Below are positions 1-11,247 of a stretch of 64,000 nucleotides of DNA, in pieces. The notes beneath the pieces are model-generated. The model had not been told where the DNA came from and did not search any database. It saw only the letters and a program-made list of their open reading frames with translations. The translations under genes and the position numbers were made by a program. This DNA is from Gari tellinella (Eukaryota; Mollusca; Bivalvia; Cardiida; Psammobiidae). The stretch spans positions 14,070,291-14,134,290 of the forward strand of contig OV277868.1 of assembly GCA_922989275.2 (NCBI GenBank), read 5' to 3'. Numbering within the stretch: position 1 is the stretch's first letter; every line of letters starts with the position of its first letter.

Positions 1-6
1 AGTGTT

Positions 7-276
7 CTAGTAGCGCTGTGGGAGGGCTTCTTTGAAGACCTCGACTGTAGGCGCGCACACTATACTGTTATCAAGGTGGTTCCACTTTACGAGTGTGTCC
101 ACGAAAAAGGAATGCTTATATTGTTCAGTGTGAGCTATAGGGATATCAAATGCACGAGAGTTTTTTGTAGCGTGCCTATCAAGTATATTATTTGTTTCAC
201 AGTCAGTATAGATTTTGGGTTTTACAATGCGTCTTTTTCTTTTCTTAGTCAGGTATGAATCTGGGTCCACTGCCGG
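7..276 (-). pseudogene. LINE reverse transcriptase, C-terminal end (3' part of an interrupted ORF)
   Basis: On the minus strand this codes for the last ~85 residues of a CR1/jockey-type non-LTR retrotransposon RT and ends at a TAG at 7-9. The tail carries the usual pattern of these proteins: a basic patch (KKRKRR), then HSFF, KWNHL and FKEAL, matching the family's 'NSFF...WN.LP...F' end. It is the continuation of the RT at 3486-4022. The two halves are separated by element A (277-3485). Removing that element and one CCGG copy puts the reading frame back together through M-V-P-A-V-D-P. The low-coordinate side would be the LINE 3' UTR, outside the window. Assignment to CR1 rather than jockey is not certain. 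Confidence 0.8.
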
Positions 277-530
277 TGTAACGAAGTGTTTTGACCCCCA
301 TCGAAAAGTGACCCCCCGGTCAAAATTCGACGTCGTAGAATGACCTCCCATCGTCGAATTATGACCTCCCATCGTCGAATTATGACCCCCCTGTCGAAAT
401 ATGACCCCCTTCAAAAATCCTTGATATTTTGTTTAAAGTCAGTTTTGCATATGTTAAAATTGTTTTAAACCTAAGTTTTGAGTGAATAAATTATATTGAT
501 TGAATTGTAAGTGTGTCTGCCTATCAATGG

Positions 531-606
531 ACAACCTTATGGGTATCGAACCCAGAACCGTTTACCCTTTTACAAGTATACATTTACGATCTACCAATTA
601 CTCTTG
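531..606 (-). repeat. tRNA-derived sequence (SINE head or tRNA pseudogene)
   Basis: Read on the minus strand there is a T-arm with GGTTCGATACC (B-box) inside a TGGG/CCCA stem, and an A-box/D-loop-like TTGGTAGA about 50 bases upstream. The acceptor stem does not pair, so this is a decayed tRNA gene or the head of a SINE rather than a working tRNA. It lies inside element A. Confidence 0.5.
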
Positions 607-760
607 TTCGATTATTGATTTAATTTCCACGTAGCAGGCTGAGTAAGCCCCAATCACACATGCACCACGTCTCCGAGAAAGCGTATGATCAGAATTTACA
701 ATACGCTCGTATTGACATTCATTCCAAGAAATCTTCCTATCTTGCCGCGGTTTCTTTGGT

Positions 761-1003
761 TTAACCAACTACCCCACAGCCTTTTTCTAGCTTTAAAGAC
801 AGATGACCACTTAGAGCAGGTTAAAAGTAAAGCAGATTGCGCATTCTGCTTTACTTCAGCCTGCTTTAATGTACACTTTGCTAGGATATAGAAACTATTT
901 TCTTATGGTATATATCCATGACTGTATAAAGTTGATCTTTTATCTCCAGTAGAGGAATAAAAAGATCAAAGGCGTAAAATTCGTATTTATTAGGTAATGC
1001 CTT
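761..1003 (+). repeat. Hairpin MITE family H1, copy 1
   Basis: This is a degraded copy of a ~245-bp family seen about nine times in the window. The core is a hairpin made of AAGCAGGTTGAAAGTAAAGC and its complement around GCGCATTCTGCTTTAC. The outer part contains a conserved 'GACTGTATAAAGTGGAATTA'-like stretch and ends near GGTAATG. The best copies are bounded by TTAACCCATTACCCCATA and its complement. H1 thus looks like a piggyBac- or Kolobok-type MITE with a TTAA target. Confidence 0.7.
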
Positions 1004-1284
1004 AACATATTTTCATAGAGGATGTTTTGATTTGTCGGAACTTATCCCTTTTGTCAAGAAATAAGAAGAATGCAGGTCGGTTGTTTTGAGTTGGCTTTTG
1101 TGTCTTTTGTCAACACTTGCTATGTTGTGCGTTTATAGTTTACCATGTTGAGTGTAAAGTTAATTGCATTTACTAAACAACAAGCAAACAAACAAACAAA
1201 CAAGCAAACAAAAAGCGATCAAAATCGGAAGCTGCGTTATGTTGCCTCATTGCACATAACACCATTCAGTGTCGTAGAAAGACT

Positions 1285-1500
1285 CCGGTCAATATTCTAG
1301 CTCGTATTTTGACACCACGGCCATTATTCGATATCATAGTTTGACTCGCCGGTCATTATTCGATGTCGTAGAATGACCCCCGGTCATTATTCGATGTCGT
1401 AGAATGACTCCCCGGTCATTATTCGATGTCGTAGAATGACCCCGGTCATTATTCGATGTCGTAGAATGACCCCCTGATATCATTCTATTTCATAGAATGC
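1285..1500. repeat. Internal block of element A motif repeats
   Basis: There are four to six tandem copies of a ~30-bp unit (GGTCATTATTCGATGTCGTA + GAATGACCCC). It is the same unit that builds element A's terminal repeats, but it sits about 1 kb inside the element. It may be the end of a nested relative or a migrated array. Confidence 0.75.
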
Positions 1501-1503
1501 CAC

Positions 1504-3240
1504 CCCTGCCCCGATATGGCAATTACCGTTTTTGATGTCAAAATAAGACCCATTGTCATTTTTCAATGTCGTAGAATAACCCCGCCATGGTTGCGATCAG
1601 CTCCCTGAGGGTAAATTCATATCAGATTGCTAATTACCTAAATCATTGGATGCTTCTATGTTGTACAATATACTGTCAATAATCTAATCAATTTTCATAG
1701 TCACATGCCGCAATGTTTCTGTTGCGACACATTGTTAGATGATGAATGTCATTGGAACCGATGTAAATATTACAAATACATGTTCTTTAAAAGGGGGATA
1801 CATATTTTTACTCGTTCACGTAACGTTTATTGGTATAGAGTACCACTGATGGACTGTAAACTACGCTCAATAAAGTGTCAAATATCTTCAAGAATAGAAA
1901 CAGGCTAAGGAGTAAAGGGTCAACTAATCAGGTCTGACATAATGCATCTAACAGACAATGTATTTGAAACTTTAATGATGTTATGTCCAACAGTAACATT
2001 TATACATTTTGTCTTGGTAATTAGCAGTAATTCAATTAAGAAGTATACAGGCAAAAAATACATGCCATTTCATATAACAGGTTTAATATGTAGAAAGCAC
2101 TTCAAAGAGCTTTGTACAAAACTTTTGGTCTGTATTTACCCTTTGCTCCATAGGCAAGCTTGCAAATTAGCTACGTTTAACTGTGATTAAGGCAGGACAA
2201 TGCATACAGCAATATGAATTTTATGCAGAAAGCTCATGTATGCTTTCTGCTTTACACTCATTTTGTTGTTAGCTGAGGCCTGTAATTAAAACTATTATTG
2301 GATTTTATTATCTTAATCTTATTTGCAGATGTAGGTGCAGGCGGCCTGAGGCGCTACTGTGGAGGAAAGGGTTAAGGGCTCACTTGCTTACAAAAGTATA
2401 CTTCCTTACCCAGTGGGCACTATAAAAAGGCTGTGACTTTTCAAACTGTAAACTTGCATCCATGTATTCTTACGTTTAGAATCTTTGATTATTTAGTTGA
2501 CAGAGAACTTGTAAATGATAACCTATCAGATATATATGATATGCTTATTAGTTATTTTTCAGTAATGTTTTTGACTGTTATCAAAATGTAATGTGTGATG
2601 TAATGCATTACTTTGCCAACGTACTTGTAATTTAATACATTACAAAATTAAACGTAATAATAATTGTAATATAATACACTCTTTAGCAATGTAATTGGTG
2701 ACACTTGTAATGTAATGTATAACTTTCTCAAGTAATTCACACCATGCCTGTTCCCGCCCCACCGGCCTGCATACTCCATGACTGAATTACTACCTTAAAT
2801 TATTTATAAATAAGCCACCGCAGCCACCTTGTTTCCCTACCATCAGTATATCCAACAGATAGGCACAAGGTTAACGTAACCCATCGGGAACATCATTTAG
2901 CCTAGTATACTGTACGTTTCAATGGCGCGCTTATCATAAGTCTGAATTTTGACTTGTTTATCATCTAAATTGTATATATCTTTTAACTTATTCACACCTG
3001 AAACTTCAAGTGGACAATGCAATTTTTTTCTAGTTATGTCAAGTCAACTTTTGACTAGCTAGAGTTGTTTTATACAATATATTTCAAAACCAAAACTGAC
3101 ATATATTGCAAACATATCAGAGAGCTCCTTTGGGATTAGTCTGATCTGGGTCTACACGGTTTACAAAGGACAAATGTACTATTGCTAGGTAGACTGTTTG
3201 TAAATGACTAATATACTCGTCGCAAGGGTCCAATGGGTTA
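1504..3240. other. Element A interior without recognisable genes
   Basis: AT-rich DNA. ORFs of 67 and 82 codons show no known domain. A run of TAATGTAATGTATT-like words lies at ~2590-2740, and a GATCTGGGTC hairpin remnant (family H2) at ~3120-3200. Confidence 0.6.
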
Positions 3241-3485
3241 AACTGTGTCTGTTAATTGCTAAAGAGGGGTGGGGTCATTTTTCGATGGGGGTCGATATAT
3301 TTCAGGAGGGGTCAAAACACTTCATGAGGGGAGTCATAGTACTATGACCGGGGGGTCAAATTTCGACGTCGAATTATGACCGGGGGGTCATTGTACGATA
3401 TCGAAAAATGACCGGGGGTCATTCTACGTCGTCGAATTTTGACCGGGGGGTCATTTTTCGATGGGGGTCAAAATACTTCGTTACA

Positions 3486-4022
3486 CCGGCACCATACCCC
3501 CTGCTATCTTGTACAGCATTACCAGTCTGTTGTAGGTCCGGCGCTCTTGTAGTGTGCTTAGTTTCAAGGTGTGCAGCATCTGGGTTACGCATCCCTCTTC
3601 TTTTGTCCTATAATCATTCATAATGAAGCGTGCGCCAGTTCTTTGAATTCTCTCAATTTTATCAATGTCTTTTTTTAGGTGGGGGTCCCATATGATTGAA
3701 CCGTATTCTAGTTGTGATCTTACTAGAGATATGAAAGCTGTTTTCCGGCATTCTGTTGGGCAGTGCTTCAAGTTCCGTCTTAAAAAGCCAAGTGTAGAGT
3801 TTGCCTTTTTGCTGATGTTTGTAATATGAGTCGACCAGGTTAAATTATTTGATACGAGTAGACCGAGGTATGGATTTGAATCAACGATTTTAAGTATGGT
3901 GTTGTTTAGTTCGTAGAAGTGGGTGGATTTACAATTTACACTCAGAATGTAGCACTTATTGGCATTAAATTTCATTCCCCATGTGGTAGCCCACTTCTCT
4001 AGTGCTGAGAGATGGATAAACA
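3486..4022 (-). pseudogene. LINE reverse transcriptase, thumb/C-terminal region (5' part of interrupted ORF)
   Basis: The minus-strand ORF matches the region just after the RT catalytic core of CR1/jockey-type elements: LSALEKWATTWGMKFNANKC, then LGLLVSNNLTWSTHI, KANSTLGFLRRNL, SLVRSQLEYGSIIWDP, ERIQRTGARF and LQERR.YNRLVMLYKI. It is truncated on its 5' side at ~4022, where upstream sequence has in-frame stops, so the polymerase core with its YADD box is missing. At 3486 it is broken by element A and resumes at 276. The combined fragment is about 265 residues of a dead-on-arrival or later truncated LINE. Confidence 0.85.
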
Positions 4023-4023
4023 C

Positions 4024-5885
4024 TCACTGACTGTTACTTATTTCCGATATACTCCGGGGATGGACAAGCACAAACAGAATACTACGAATATTATCAAAAT
4101 GCGATTTCTAAACAACAAGTATGGCTACTTTTTGTAGATTGTATACGTAGGTTTCTCTATTGATTTAGTTTAGTTTCGGAAATGATGCAATTAAATTTTC
4201 TCCCTTCGATTTCTCGTCGTTACATTATTACAATCGAACCTGGATATCACGAACTCAGCACGAAATTTGCCGCATTTGTACAGTTTAAAATCATCATTTT
4301 TAGTTTGATTCAGTTCCTTAAACGTGGATAGGACAGCATTGTTTTCACGTAGATCTAGACTAGGCTTATTTATACATACTTTTAAAGTTTTTAAAACGGA
4401 ACGGGACAGGTTATATGTAGTTATCGTGTTAGTTCGACATGTTCCGTGCCTACGGTTGAACACATTCGGTACTTTAGACATATATCGGCACGGAACGTAT
4501 CGGAAATAAACGGAAACTAACGAGAGTTTGGCCAGGTTAAAAATAGCTCATTCTATTTATATAGTTTCAATTACTGACATACCTACATGTACCTAACAGG
4601 CTAACACGGGACACACACACTTTTTAGGCAAAAATTATTCTTTTTTTTTCAGGGAATAATATAAGTTCAGCGCGGTATGTGTTGGGGATCCACTGTGTCC
4701 CTACCCTGTTCGCTATGTGTACAGCCCGTCTTAGTACACAGGCTATTTTTCCATCGTTCTTCATTCGTGATAATATCATATGCAGCTAGAAAGCTAGATC
4801 TAGATCTACATGTGGAAAACAAGTCGTTGAAGAGTAGAGAAATATGAGTTGTAAGTTTCAAAACCTACTGTTACATGTACTTATAGTTTTGGTCTCACCA
4901 ATGGGATAACTCATTTACGAAATGACAAACAATGTACACCTTGATCAGAGTGTTATTGTGGAAGCCCTCTGATCTAAGTCCACACTGTTTACATCTGACA
5001 AAAGTACTCTTGCAACGAAGTAAAATCTTATATACAAACAGTGCAAACACTGACCAGAGGGCTCTTATTGAACTCATCTGACTCAGCCTGTGAGACTGAG
5101 CTGAGTCTACATCAGATTTGCACACTGAGGACAAATGTACTCTCCACGGGTACACTTCGTAAATACGTGTTAACATATTTTGTCTATACAGTTCAGTTTT
5201 CCCCTGAAACTTCTTGCAAAACTTGCGATAAAATAAGAAAAACAAAAACAACAGAAACAGTGCACACACTGACCAGCTCTTGCGAGAACCATCTGACTTG
5301 GGTCGACAGTTTTACGATTTAAGGGATAAGTGTATAATCATCACACGTACACTGTTTGTGGATATGTATAATCTAAATATGTTCTATGTAGTGAAGTTGT
5401 TCCTCGAAACATCTTGCAATGATTATATCTACTTTCAATGAATTAAAAACACAAGCAGTACATATTCTGATCAGCTGAGGATGGGACTGATTTTCCGTAT
5501 ATGTTAAAGTTTAACACTTAAAACACTTAAAAATAACTTCCTGTAAAAAATCCCACCACAAGTTAAAAATAACATTACATAAAAGATCTAGACTACTGTT
5601 TAGTTGTTACTGTATTTGGTTCATACGCCTATAGAGGATAATTTTGCTTTCATCTGTGTGTTGTACATAATGTATTTTTGTAAGATAAAGTTCATATTAA
5701 TTTCTTGAAATATGCTGTGGTCACTTGAAATTTTTGAGTTATGTTTTTGTCAGACAGTTGGAATTTACTATGGTAGATTTAATCAGGGATCTTAAAATTA
5801 AAAATCTTGATTTTATGCAGATTGATCTATCTAGATTTATTTCGAAATACTCAAGTTGCCTGTTTCTAGTTTTAAGTTACTTAAG
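4024..5885. other. Intergenic, no gene recognised; small inverted repeats
   Basis: No ORF here has a recognisable domain; the 96-codon ORF at 4191-4481 and the 124-codon ORF at 4895-5269 were considered and dropped. At 4237-4270 there is an ACAATCGAACCTGGATAT stretch that resembles mariner-type termini. At 4965-5320 several imperfect GACTCAG-type hairpins of the H2 kind follow each other. Confidence 0.5.
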
Positions 5886-6206
5886 TTTAACCCATAACCC
5901 CATAAATACAGCCTTTTACGCCTTTAAATAATTTCTCTATTGAAGAAAATTGTTCGACTTTATGTAGTAATGAAATATGTGCTATAAAAATATGTTATAT
6001 CCTCGAAGATTGCAGCTTATGGCGCATTCTGCTTTACTGTTTGAGGGCCACAAGGGAGATTAGTTGCTTGTGTGTTCTAATTGCGTTACCCTCTTGAAAT
6101 AAAGTCTTTATTATTATGTTTATAATTATTATTATTATTACTTTCAACCTGCTTTAAGTGGCCACCTATTTTCAATACTAGAAACAGGCTATGGGGTAAC
6201 TTGTTA
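5886..6206 (-). repeat. H1 MITE, reverse copy, split by a LINE 3' tail
   Basis: The H1 family runs backwards here, from TTTAACCCATAACCCCATAA to CTATGGGGTAACTTGTTAA. It is interrupted at 6047-6143 by about 100 bp ending in AATAAAGTCTTTATTATTAT and an (ATT)n tail, the 3' end of a non-LTR element. TTACT occurs on both sides of the inserted piece and may be its target duplication. Confidence 0.7.
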
Positions 6207-6207
6207 A

Positions 6208-6465
6208 GGTACTTGAAGCAGGATGAAAGTAAAGCTGAATATGCCATAAGGCACATTCTGCTTTATTTTCAGCCTTCTTTAAGGCACGGAGTAATAAGAG
6301 CTGTTATTACTCCGTGTTTAAGGTAATATCTTGTTGAAATAGAAAGTGTAACTTTCTTATGGTGCTTGATGATTAGGCTATTCATGGCTGTATAATGTGG
6401 AATTATTTTCTTCACCGGAGGGATAAATTAAAGGTGTAAAAGGCATATTTATGGGGTTAAGTATC
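6208..6465 (+). repeat. H1 MITE, forward copy
   Basis: A second H1 copy lies head-on to the previous one. It contains the GAAAGTAAAG/CATTCTGCTTTA hairpin and the GGCTGTATAATGTGGAATTA segment. An extra local hairpin with arms CACGGAGTAATA and TATTACTCCGTG sits at ~6277-6320. Confidence 0.7.
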
Positions 6466-6479
6466 GACAGTATTTTCTT

Positions 6480-6920
6480 CCAGTTTCAAGATGTCATATA
6501 ACTGGTTCAAAATTGCGCCTCAGTTATTTTGTACTTTAAAACAACTTAAAACTTCTAGCTCATTTACATATTTCAGCTGATTCATCTGCACGTTCACTGC
6601 TAAAAACTTGTAAAATAACTGCTTAAAAATTGCCTTTTACTGGCTCTGAAACACACTTTTTTAAGAAGATTGACCAGTTATTTGCAGTTTGATATAACTG
6701 GTAGAAACTGGTAACGCCATGCCCTGCAGTTGTTTTGTAGTTTTTTAAAACTGCTTAAACTGCTAGCTCATTTGCATATTTCGGCTCATTTCATTGCATT
6801 ATCACTGCTAAAACATGGTTTAAAAACCTGCAAGCTAACTGTCTTTTACTGGTTAAAAACAAAACACCTATTAATTCTCTACAAGCTAACTGCCTTCTTT
6901 TTTCCTAAGGGGGCCAACTA
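6480..6920. repeat. Diverged tandem duplication (~190 bp units)
   Basis: Two related segments, ~6495-6665 and ~6685-6870, share the order ATAACTGGT, AAACTGCT.., CTAGCTCATTTGCATATTTC, ATCACTGCTAAAA and CTTTTACTGG. They are too diverged to be a recent duplication. No coding function is seen. Confidence 0.6.
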
Positions 6921-7841
6921 AAGGTAAATGTCCAAACAAAATCTTGCGTGAAAGTTGCGAGATTTGAAAACTGATTCTTACACAAATGGTCCAATGATTA
7001 ACTTTTACAAGCTTTCACAAACAAGTTCTCAACTTAACAAACATGGCTGCCTGTGGGTCGGCCAGTTTTCCTTATAAAGGAATATATGGACAAACGTATG
7101 TTAAAAAGCAACACACGTTACAATCTTATTTAAAACTACTGGCACAATTTGAAAATTTCTTGACATGATCCATGGCAGCCCGCTTCTAAATTAGTAAAAT
7201 TCCTATCTAACTATAATCTAAGCTTTGAAAAATTGCCGCAGATAGATGGGACTTGTATTTCTTATATGGCTAAAGGTTAAACTTAATTAAAAACGCCAAG
7301 ATGTGTTTGCTATATTAAAAAACGGACAAGTCATAAGTGGCGCTATGTTGAGTTAAAAACTGGGCCACTGAGTCAAATAGTCGAAATAACTGAATAACAC
7401 TCTATAGGGACCAATTTTTGTCTTTGATCTTCCAATAAACTGACTTGTGTGGTGGTCTGGACGGGATCTAGGAATAGTTTGAATATAGGTAATCTGTATT
7501 TAAAAACTAGGTCATCTGCATTCAAAAACTAGGTCACTTGTTAATACTGTATCGGCTAAAAAAATCAAATCCGATTGAAATTTGGTCAGAGCATGTGTCT
7601 GAATGTAAAGGCAAAACACTGAACCGTTGTGTAAAATCCTAAACATTGTAACACCTATAGATCACAATTATCAATTAAACAGTAACAAATTTGATTGTGT
7701 GTGGCTGTTTATAAATTCTAGTCAATGTGTTATATGGGTTACCCGCGGTCAAAAAATTACAGGCCATAAGATCAGATCATAGTTGACATTTGTTAACAAT
7801 CTAGAAGCTATACATCTCATTAGTTCTTAATGAAGTTTTCA
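6921..7841. other. Intergenic, nothing recognised
   Basis: AT-rich DNA of about 0.9 kb without long ORFs or any repeat I could match elsewhere in the window. Confidence 0.5.
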
Positions 7842-8107
7842 GGGGCGTAGCTTGGCCAAAATGAAAGTGTAGGCATACCTTCTCTAGGGGGGTCCGGGGA
7901 CATGCTCCCCCGGGAAAATTGTGAGATCTACAACACTGGATACGCATTTAAGGAGGGTCTGGGAAGACATTAATATGAAGAAAAGCTTAAAAAAACAGAC
8001 AATTTTATTTGTTTGCAAAAGAATATGTCTGTATATTTTTCTTGAAAAAACCCCACCAACACCCAACAACAACAACCCCACATCAGTGTGTATATTATAG
8101 GATCTGA
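7842..8107 (+). mobile_element. hAT-like element, left end fragment
   Basis: It starts CAGGGGCGTAGCTTGGCC and for ~265 bp parallels the left part of the complete element at 26799-27927, including TCCGGGG..CTCCCCCGGGAAAA and GGAGGGTCTGGG. It stops where an inverted pearl-like element begins at ~8107. The matching right end was not found. Confidence 0.75.
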
Positions 8108-8778
8108 TGTATAGCATCATCTACAGGTCTTCTATCAAGTTTGTACAAACTATGCCCCTGGAGTCAAAATTGGTCCCGCCCCGGGGGTTCACAGTTTTAC
8201 ATAGTGAACTTTATATAGTGAACTTTTCAAACGTCTTCTCCTCTGAAACTAATATGGCCAGAGCTTTGATATTTGGCATGGTGACACTTCTAGATGTCTT
8301 ATACAAATAATGTTCAAATGGTTCTGGTCGATTGCATATCATCTACAGGTCCTCTATCAAGTTTGTACAAATTATGCCCCTGGGGTCAAAATTGGCCCCA
8401 CCCCGGGGGTCACAGTTTTCAAACGTCTTCTTTTCTGAAGCTAATATGGCCAGAGCTTTGATATTCGGCATGGTGTTACTTCTAGATGTCTTTTATTTAT
8501 TTTGTTCTAATGGTTCCAGTCTGTTGCATAATTATGTAGGTCACAGGAGCTAAAAATAGATTTTTTCAATGGAAACTTAAAAAATTCTTCTTGTCTAGAA
8601 CCCTAGTACCCTGATCTTAGATATTTTGAACATAGCATCATCTACAGGTCCTCTATCAAGATTGTTCAAATTATACCCCTCGGGTAAAAAATGACCCCAT
8701 CCTGGACATAAATCATTATCTCCATTTTGATGTACAGCTATTCTCAGGTGAGCGAAATATGCCCCATGGGGCTCCTGT
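8107..8778 (-). mobile_element. Pearl/Helentron-like element, 5' half, reverse orientation
   Basis: Read on the minus strand it begins ACAGGAGCCCCATGGGGCAT followed by the GCTCACCTGAG start block, then two core units (GACCCCAGGGGCATA..., GAGGACCTGTAGATGATGC). It matches the element starting at 45294. The 3' half with the microsatellite and terminal hairpin is missing. It lies inside the hAT-like fragment, whose sequence may resume after 8778. Confidence 0.75.
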
Positions 8779-8864
8779 TTATTTTTTGGACTTCTGAAAA
8801 AAAGTGTAGGCACGTGCCTACTTGCCGCCAATGGTTTTATCGAGCTTTTTTGTCTCATTCAAAT

Positions 8865-9217
8865 CACAGGCACTCGATGACAGGATCGATATAAATTTCC
8901 GTGTCCCTTCTCATATATAAATAATACAAGGTATCCCACTCGCCATCTTTATAAGCAACGGAAGTTCTAGATATTATACCCTGACCCGGCTAGCTCGCGG
9001 TTTTGTAAGGTCCTTTCGGGAACCAGCGTATTGTTACTCTCCGTTCATTCTCCGTTTGGTTCCCGAGATGTCCGTACAGAACCGCGCGCTAGCCGGGTCA
9101 AGGATACAATAACAGCACTTCCGTTCTTTATAAAGATGGCGTAAGGGATACCTTGTATTATTTATATATGAGAAGGGACACGGGAATTTATATCGATCCT
9201 GTCATCGAGTGCCTGTG
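8865..9217. mobile_element. 353-bp long-inverted-repeat MITE with 8-bp target duplication
   Basis: The element is a long imperfect palindrome. The arms start CACAGGCACTCGATGACAGG and continue almost unbroken through TTCCGTGTCCC.., TATCCCA.. and the CGGCTAGC core on both sides. ATTCAAAT flanks it directly at 8857-8864 and 9218-9225. An 8-bp TSD fits a hAT-derived MITE. There are no ORFs. Confidence 0.9.
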
Positions 9218-9225
9218 ATTCAAAT

Positions 9226-10101
9226 CAAGTCAGAATATGATTCAGGTTTGGTTACACACAGGTTCACTATAGTATAGGTTTACACCAAACAACACTCTAC
9301 AGAGTACGTTTTACACTGAATATTCAATGTAGTTTGTTAGAATGTTTGCCTCATATTAATGTAGGTTAAGTTAGAATGTAGGTTATGCCGAGTGAAAAAA
9401 TAGGTCAAAGGGTATCAGGGGGTCACAACCAAATCACCAAAAGATTAACAGTTTGACATGGTCTACACACATTAGCGCTTTAGGGCCACATTGGTCCATT
9501 TGTTTCTGTGTTTCATTGCTTATACAAGAGTAAAATGAGTAAAGGATAAACAAAATTTATTAAACAATTACTTAGTTACAAATCATTCATTTCTTTCTAT
9601 CGTAGGTTCATTTTGAATTTAACACTGATTCAACCACCCCATCTGCGTTTTTTTACGCCGTGCACCATTTCTTTGCTGCACTCTTGCAGCAATTGTGTAC
9701 TTGTATGAGTTGACTTCCTTTTGCAAGGAGAGATAGAGCCAGAATGATAGAGTATGGTGCAGAGGTCTTGCAGGTTAGCTTTGGTGTCACGTGCCAACCA
9801 GAGAACAACTCACTCGTGCATTATTTCACTCATCAAGCTCACTCACTAACTCTCATGGACAAGTGACAAGTTACAAATACATGCAGGAATATTGAGTAGT
9901 GATACAGACTATAGCATGATGTAAACACCACCTATAGTCTGTACCAGCAAATGAACACAATAGGGTACAGTTAAACCTAACCTGGGTTACATTTGATTGT
10001 TGTACAAAGGAAACCAACTCTTTCTGTATACCAAGATCTTTTAGCAAAGGTAATTCTAAGCCTTTGCTGCACTGGGCGGTTTGTTAGATGTATTTTGTAT
10101 T
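9226..10101. other. Intergenic, nothing recognised
   Basis: No convincing ORF. A GC-richer patch at 9640-9800 was translated in all frames without a recognisable product. Confidence 0.45.
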
Positions 10102-11247
10102 TCGACAAGTGAAAAATCGAAAGACGCATCCAATGCTGTAGACCAATTTGTTGATACAGCGTTAAAGGATGCTGAAACAAAAGACATTAGCCATGTTTTG
10201 TTGGACGCGATGTGATTGCAGAACCCTCTCATTGGTTTAGGACTTTACAAATTATTGATTCAAGGAGTGCAACACCGACTATTTGCTCCACCCAAAAAAA
10301 CAAAGTCAAAGACATTAGCAAGTATTTATAGAGACACGAGATCAGACAAGCAACAAGTATCGAAACAGATAAGACCTGACCTTATTAAAGCTCGAGAAAG
10401 ATCTCAAGGATGTCAGACATTCGGAGAGTATGCTCAAGAATTTGTTCAGTCGGTATATTCCCATTTCACAGGCACACCTACTCGCATTGATGTCACATTT
10501 GATACCTTGGGAGCAGGTCTATCAAAGCTGCCACTGGAAAAAATCACAGGTCCAGAAGACCCACTACCTGGACCCACTACCGCATGTCAGAGAGCCATAC
10601 CTTGTGCTCGACGAGAAGTAGAAATACATGTACATTGCCGAGTTTCTATCATCTGAATGACACATTATTACCACAAGGGTTGCTTGCTGTAGCAGATGGA
10701 ACGTTCGTAGGCGTTATAAATGCAAAGTCATATAGCTTCCATGCTGATAAGTTGTCGGTCGATAATAAAGAAGCTGACAATAGAATGATATTCCATGCTA
10801 AGGATGCTGTTGCAAGCGGTTTTGATCGTCTGATTGTTATATGCAGGGACACAGACGTAATACTGTTGATGCTTTGTAGGAAATGACGTGTTAATATGGA
10901 TGTTATCCTGTACAGCAAAGCAAAGGGGATGATTCCTTGTTAACAAAATATATGAGGCACTCAAGGTCGACAAAACATCATAGATTTCCATACCTTAACT
11001 GGTATATAGACACTTGCTGGTATAGGCAACTCATGAAAGTTTTGGACCCCATACACACACACTAATTATGTATCACCCCAATTGGATAAGAAATCCCTCT
11101 ATCCCAATGGCATACATGCAACTCGCGTCTTGCTATTGCAAGACAAAGTGCAGCTCGGCAAAATGTGCTTGCTATAAAAGCCAACAAGTATGCATGTATG
11201 AATGTGGTTGTGAGGCAACACACTGTGTAACTCAGATTAATTGGTAG
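10102..11247 (+). pseudogene. Decayed gene of a multicopy metazoan family (EADxR...RDTDV motif, C-terminal CXC-like cysteines)
   Basis: Three plus-strand segments in shifting frames read as one protein. The first, ~10102-10656, has a TGA after LLDAM near 10211 and runs through FGEYAQEF and TRIDVTFDTLG. The second, ~10640-10884, contains KEADNRMIFHAKDA, then FDRLIVICRDTDVILLML. The third, ~11104-11247, contains the cysteine cluster C-Y-C-K-T-K-C-S-S-A-K-C-A-C, then C..(Y)E-C-G-C, ending at a TAG. Proteins with this order (EADTR/H followed by a DTDV strand, then a tesmin/CXC-like zinc cluster) are numerous and uncharacterised in cnidarian and molluscan genomes and are suspected to be mobile-element cargo. 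That family match is from memory. No function is claimed, and the stops and frame changes show this copy is dead. Confidence 0.55.

Larger units (their letters stand above)
277..3485. mobile_element. Element A: 3.2-kb non-autonomous DNA transposon inserted in a LINE RT
   Basis: The ends are inverted repeats starting TGTAACGAAG (277 onward, and inward from 3485), about 75 bp nearly identical and continuing as looser repeats to ~420 and ~3260. Both ends are flanked by CCGG (273-276 and 3486-3489). The interrupted RT frame shows CCGG to be a true 4-bp target duplication. The TIRs are made of repeated units of the type GACCCCCGGTCATTATTCGA / GTCGTAGAAT. No transposase is visible; the short ORFs inside (685-891, 1705-1908, 1942-2190) match nothing. 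The interior holds a tRNA-like sequence, a MITE and a second block of the TIR motif. TSD length and TGTAA termini may fit an Academ- or CMC-like superfamily, but that is a guess. Confidence 0.85.

Noticed and set aside
1240..1600. Regular spacing of the 30-bp units suggested a CRISPR-like array
   Set aside because: Units are directly adjacent without unique spacers, they match the TIR motif of element A, and the organism is an animal.
4191..4481. 96-codon minus-strand ORF
   Set aside because: No recognisable domain, no neighbouring gene, and an overlapping ORF on the other strand. Treated as chance.
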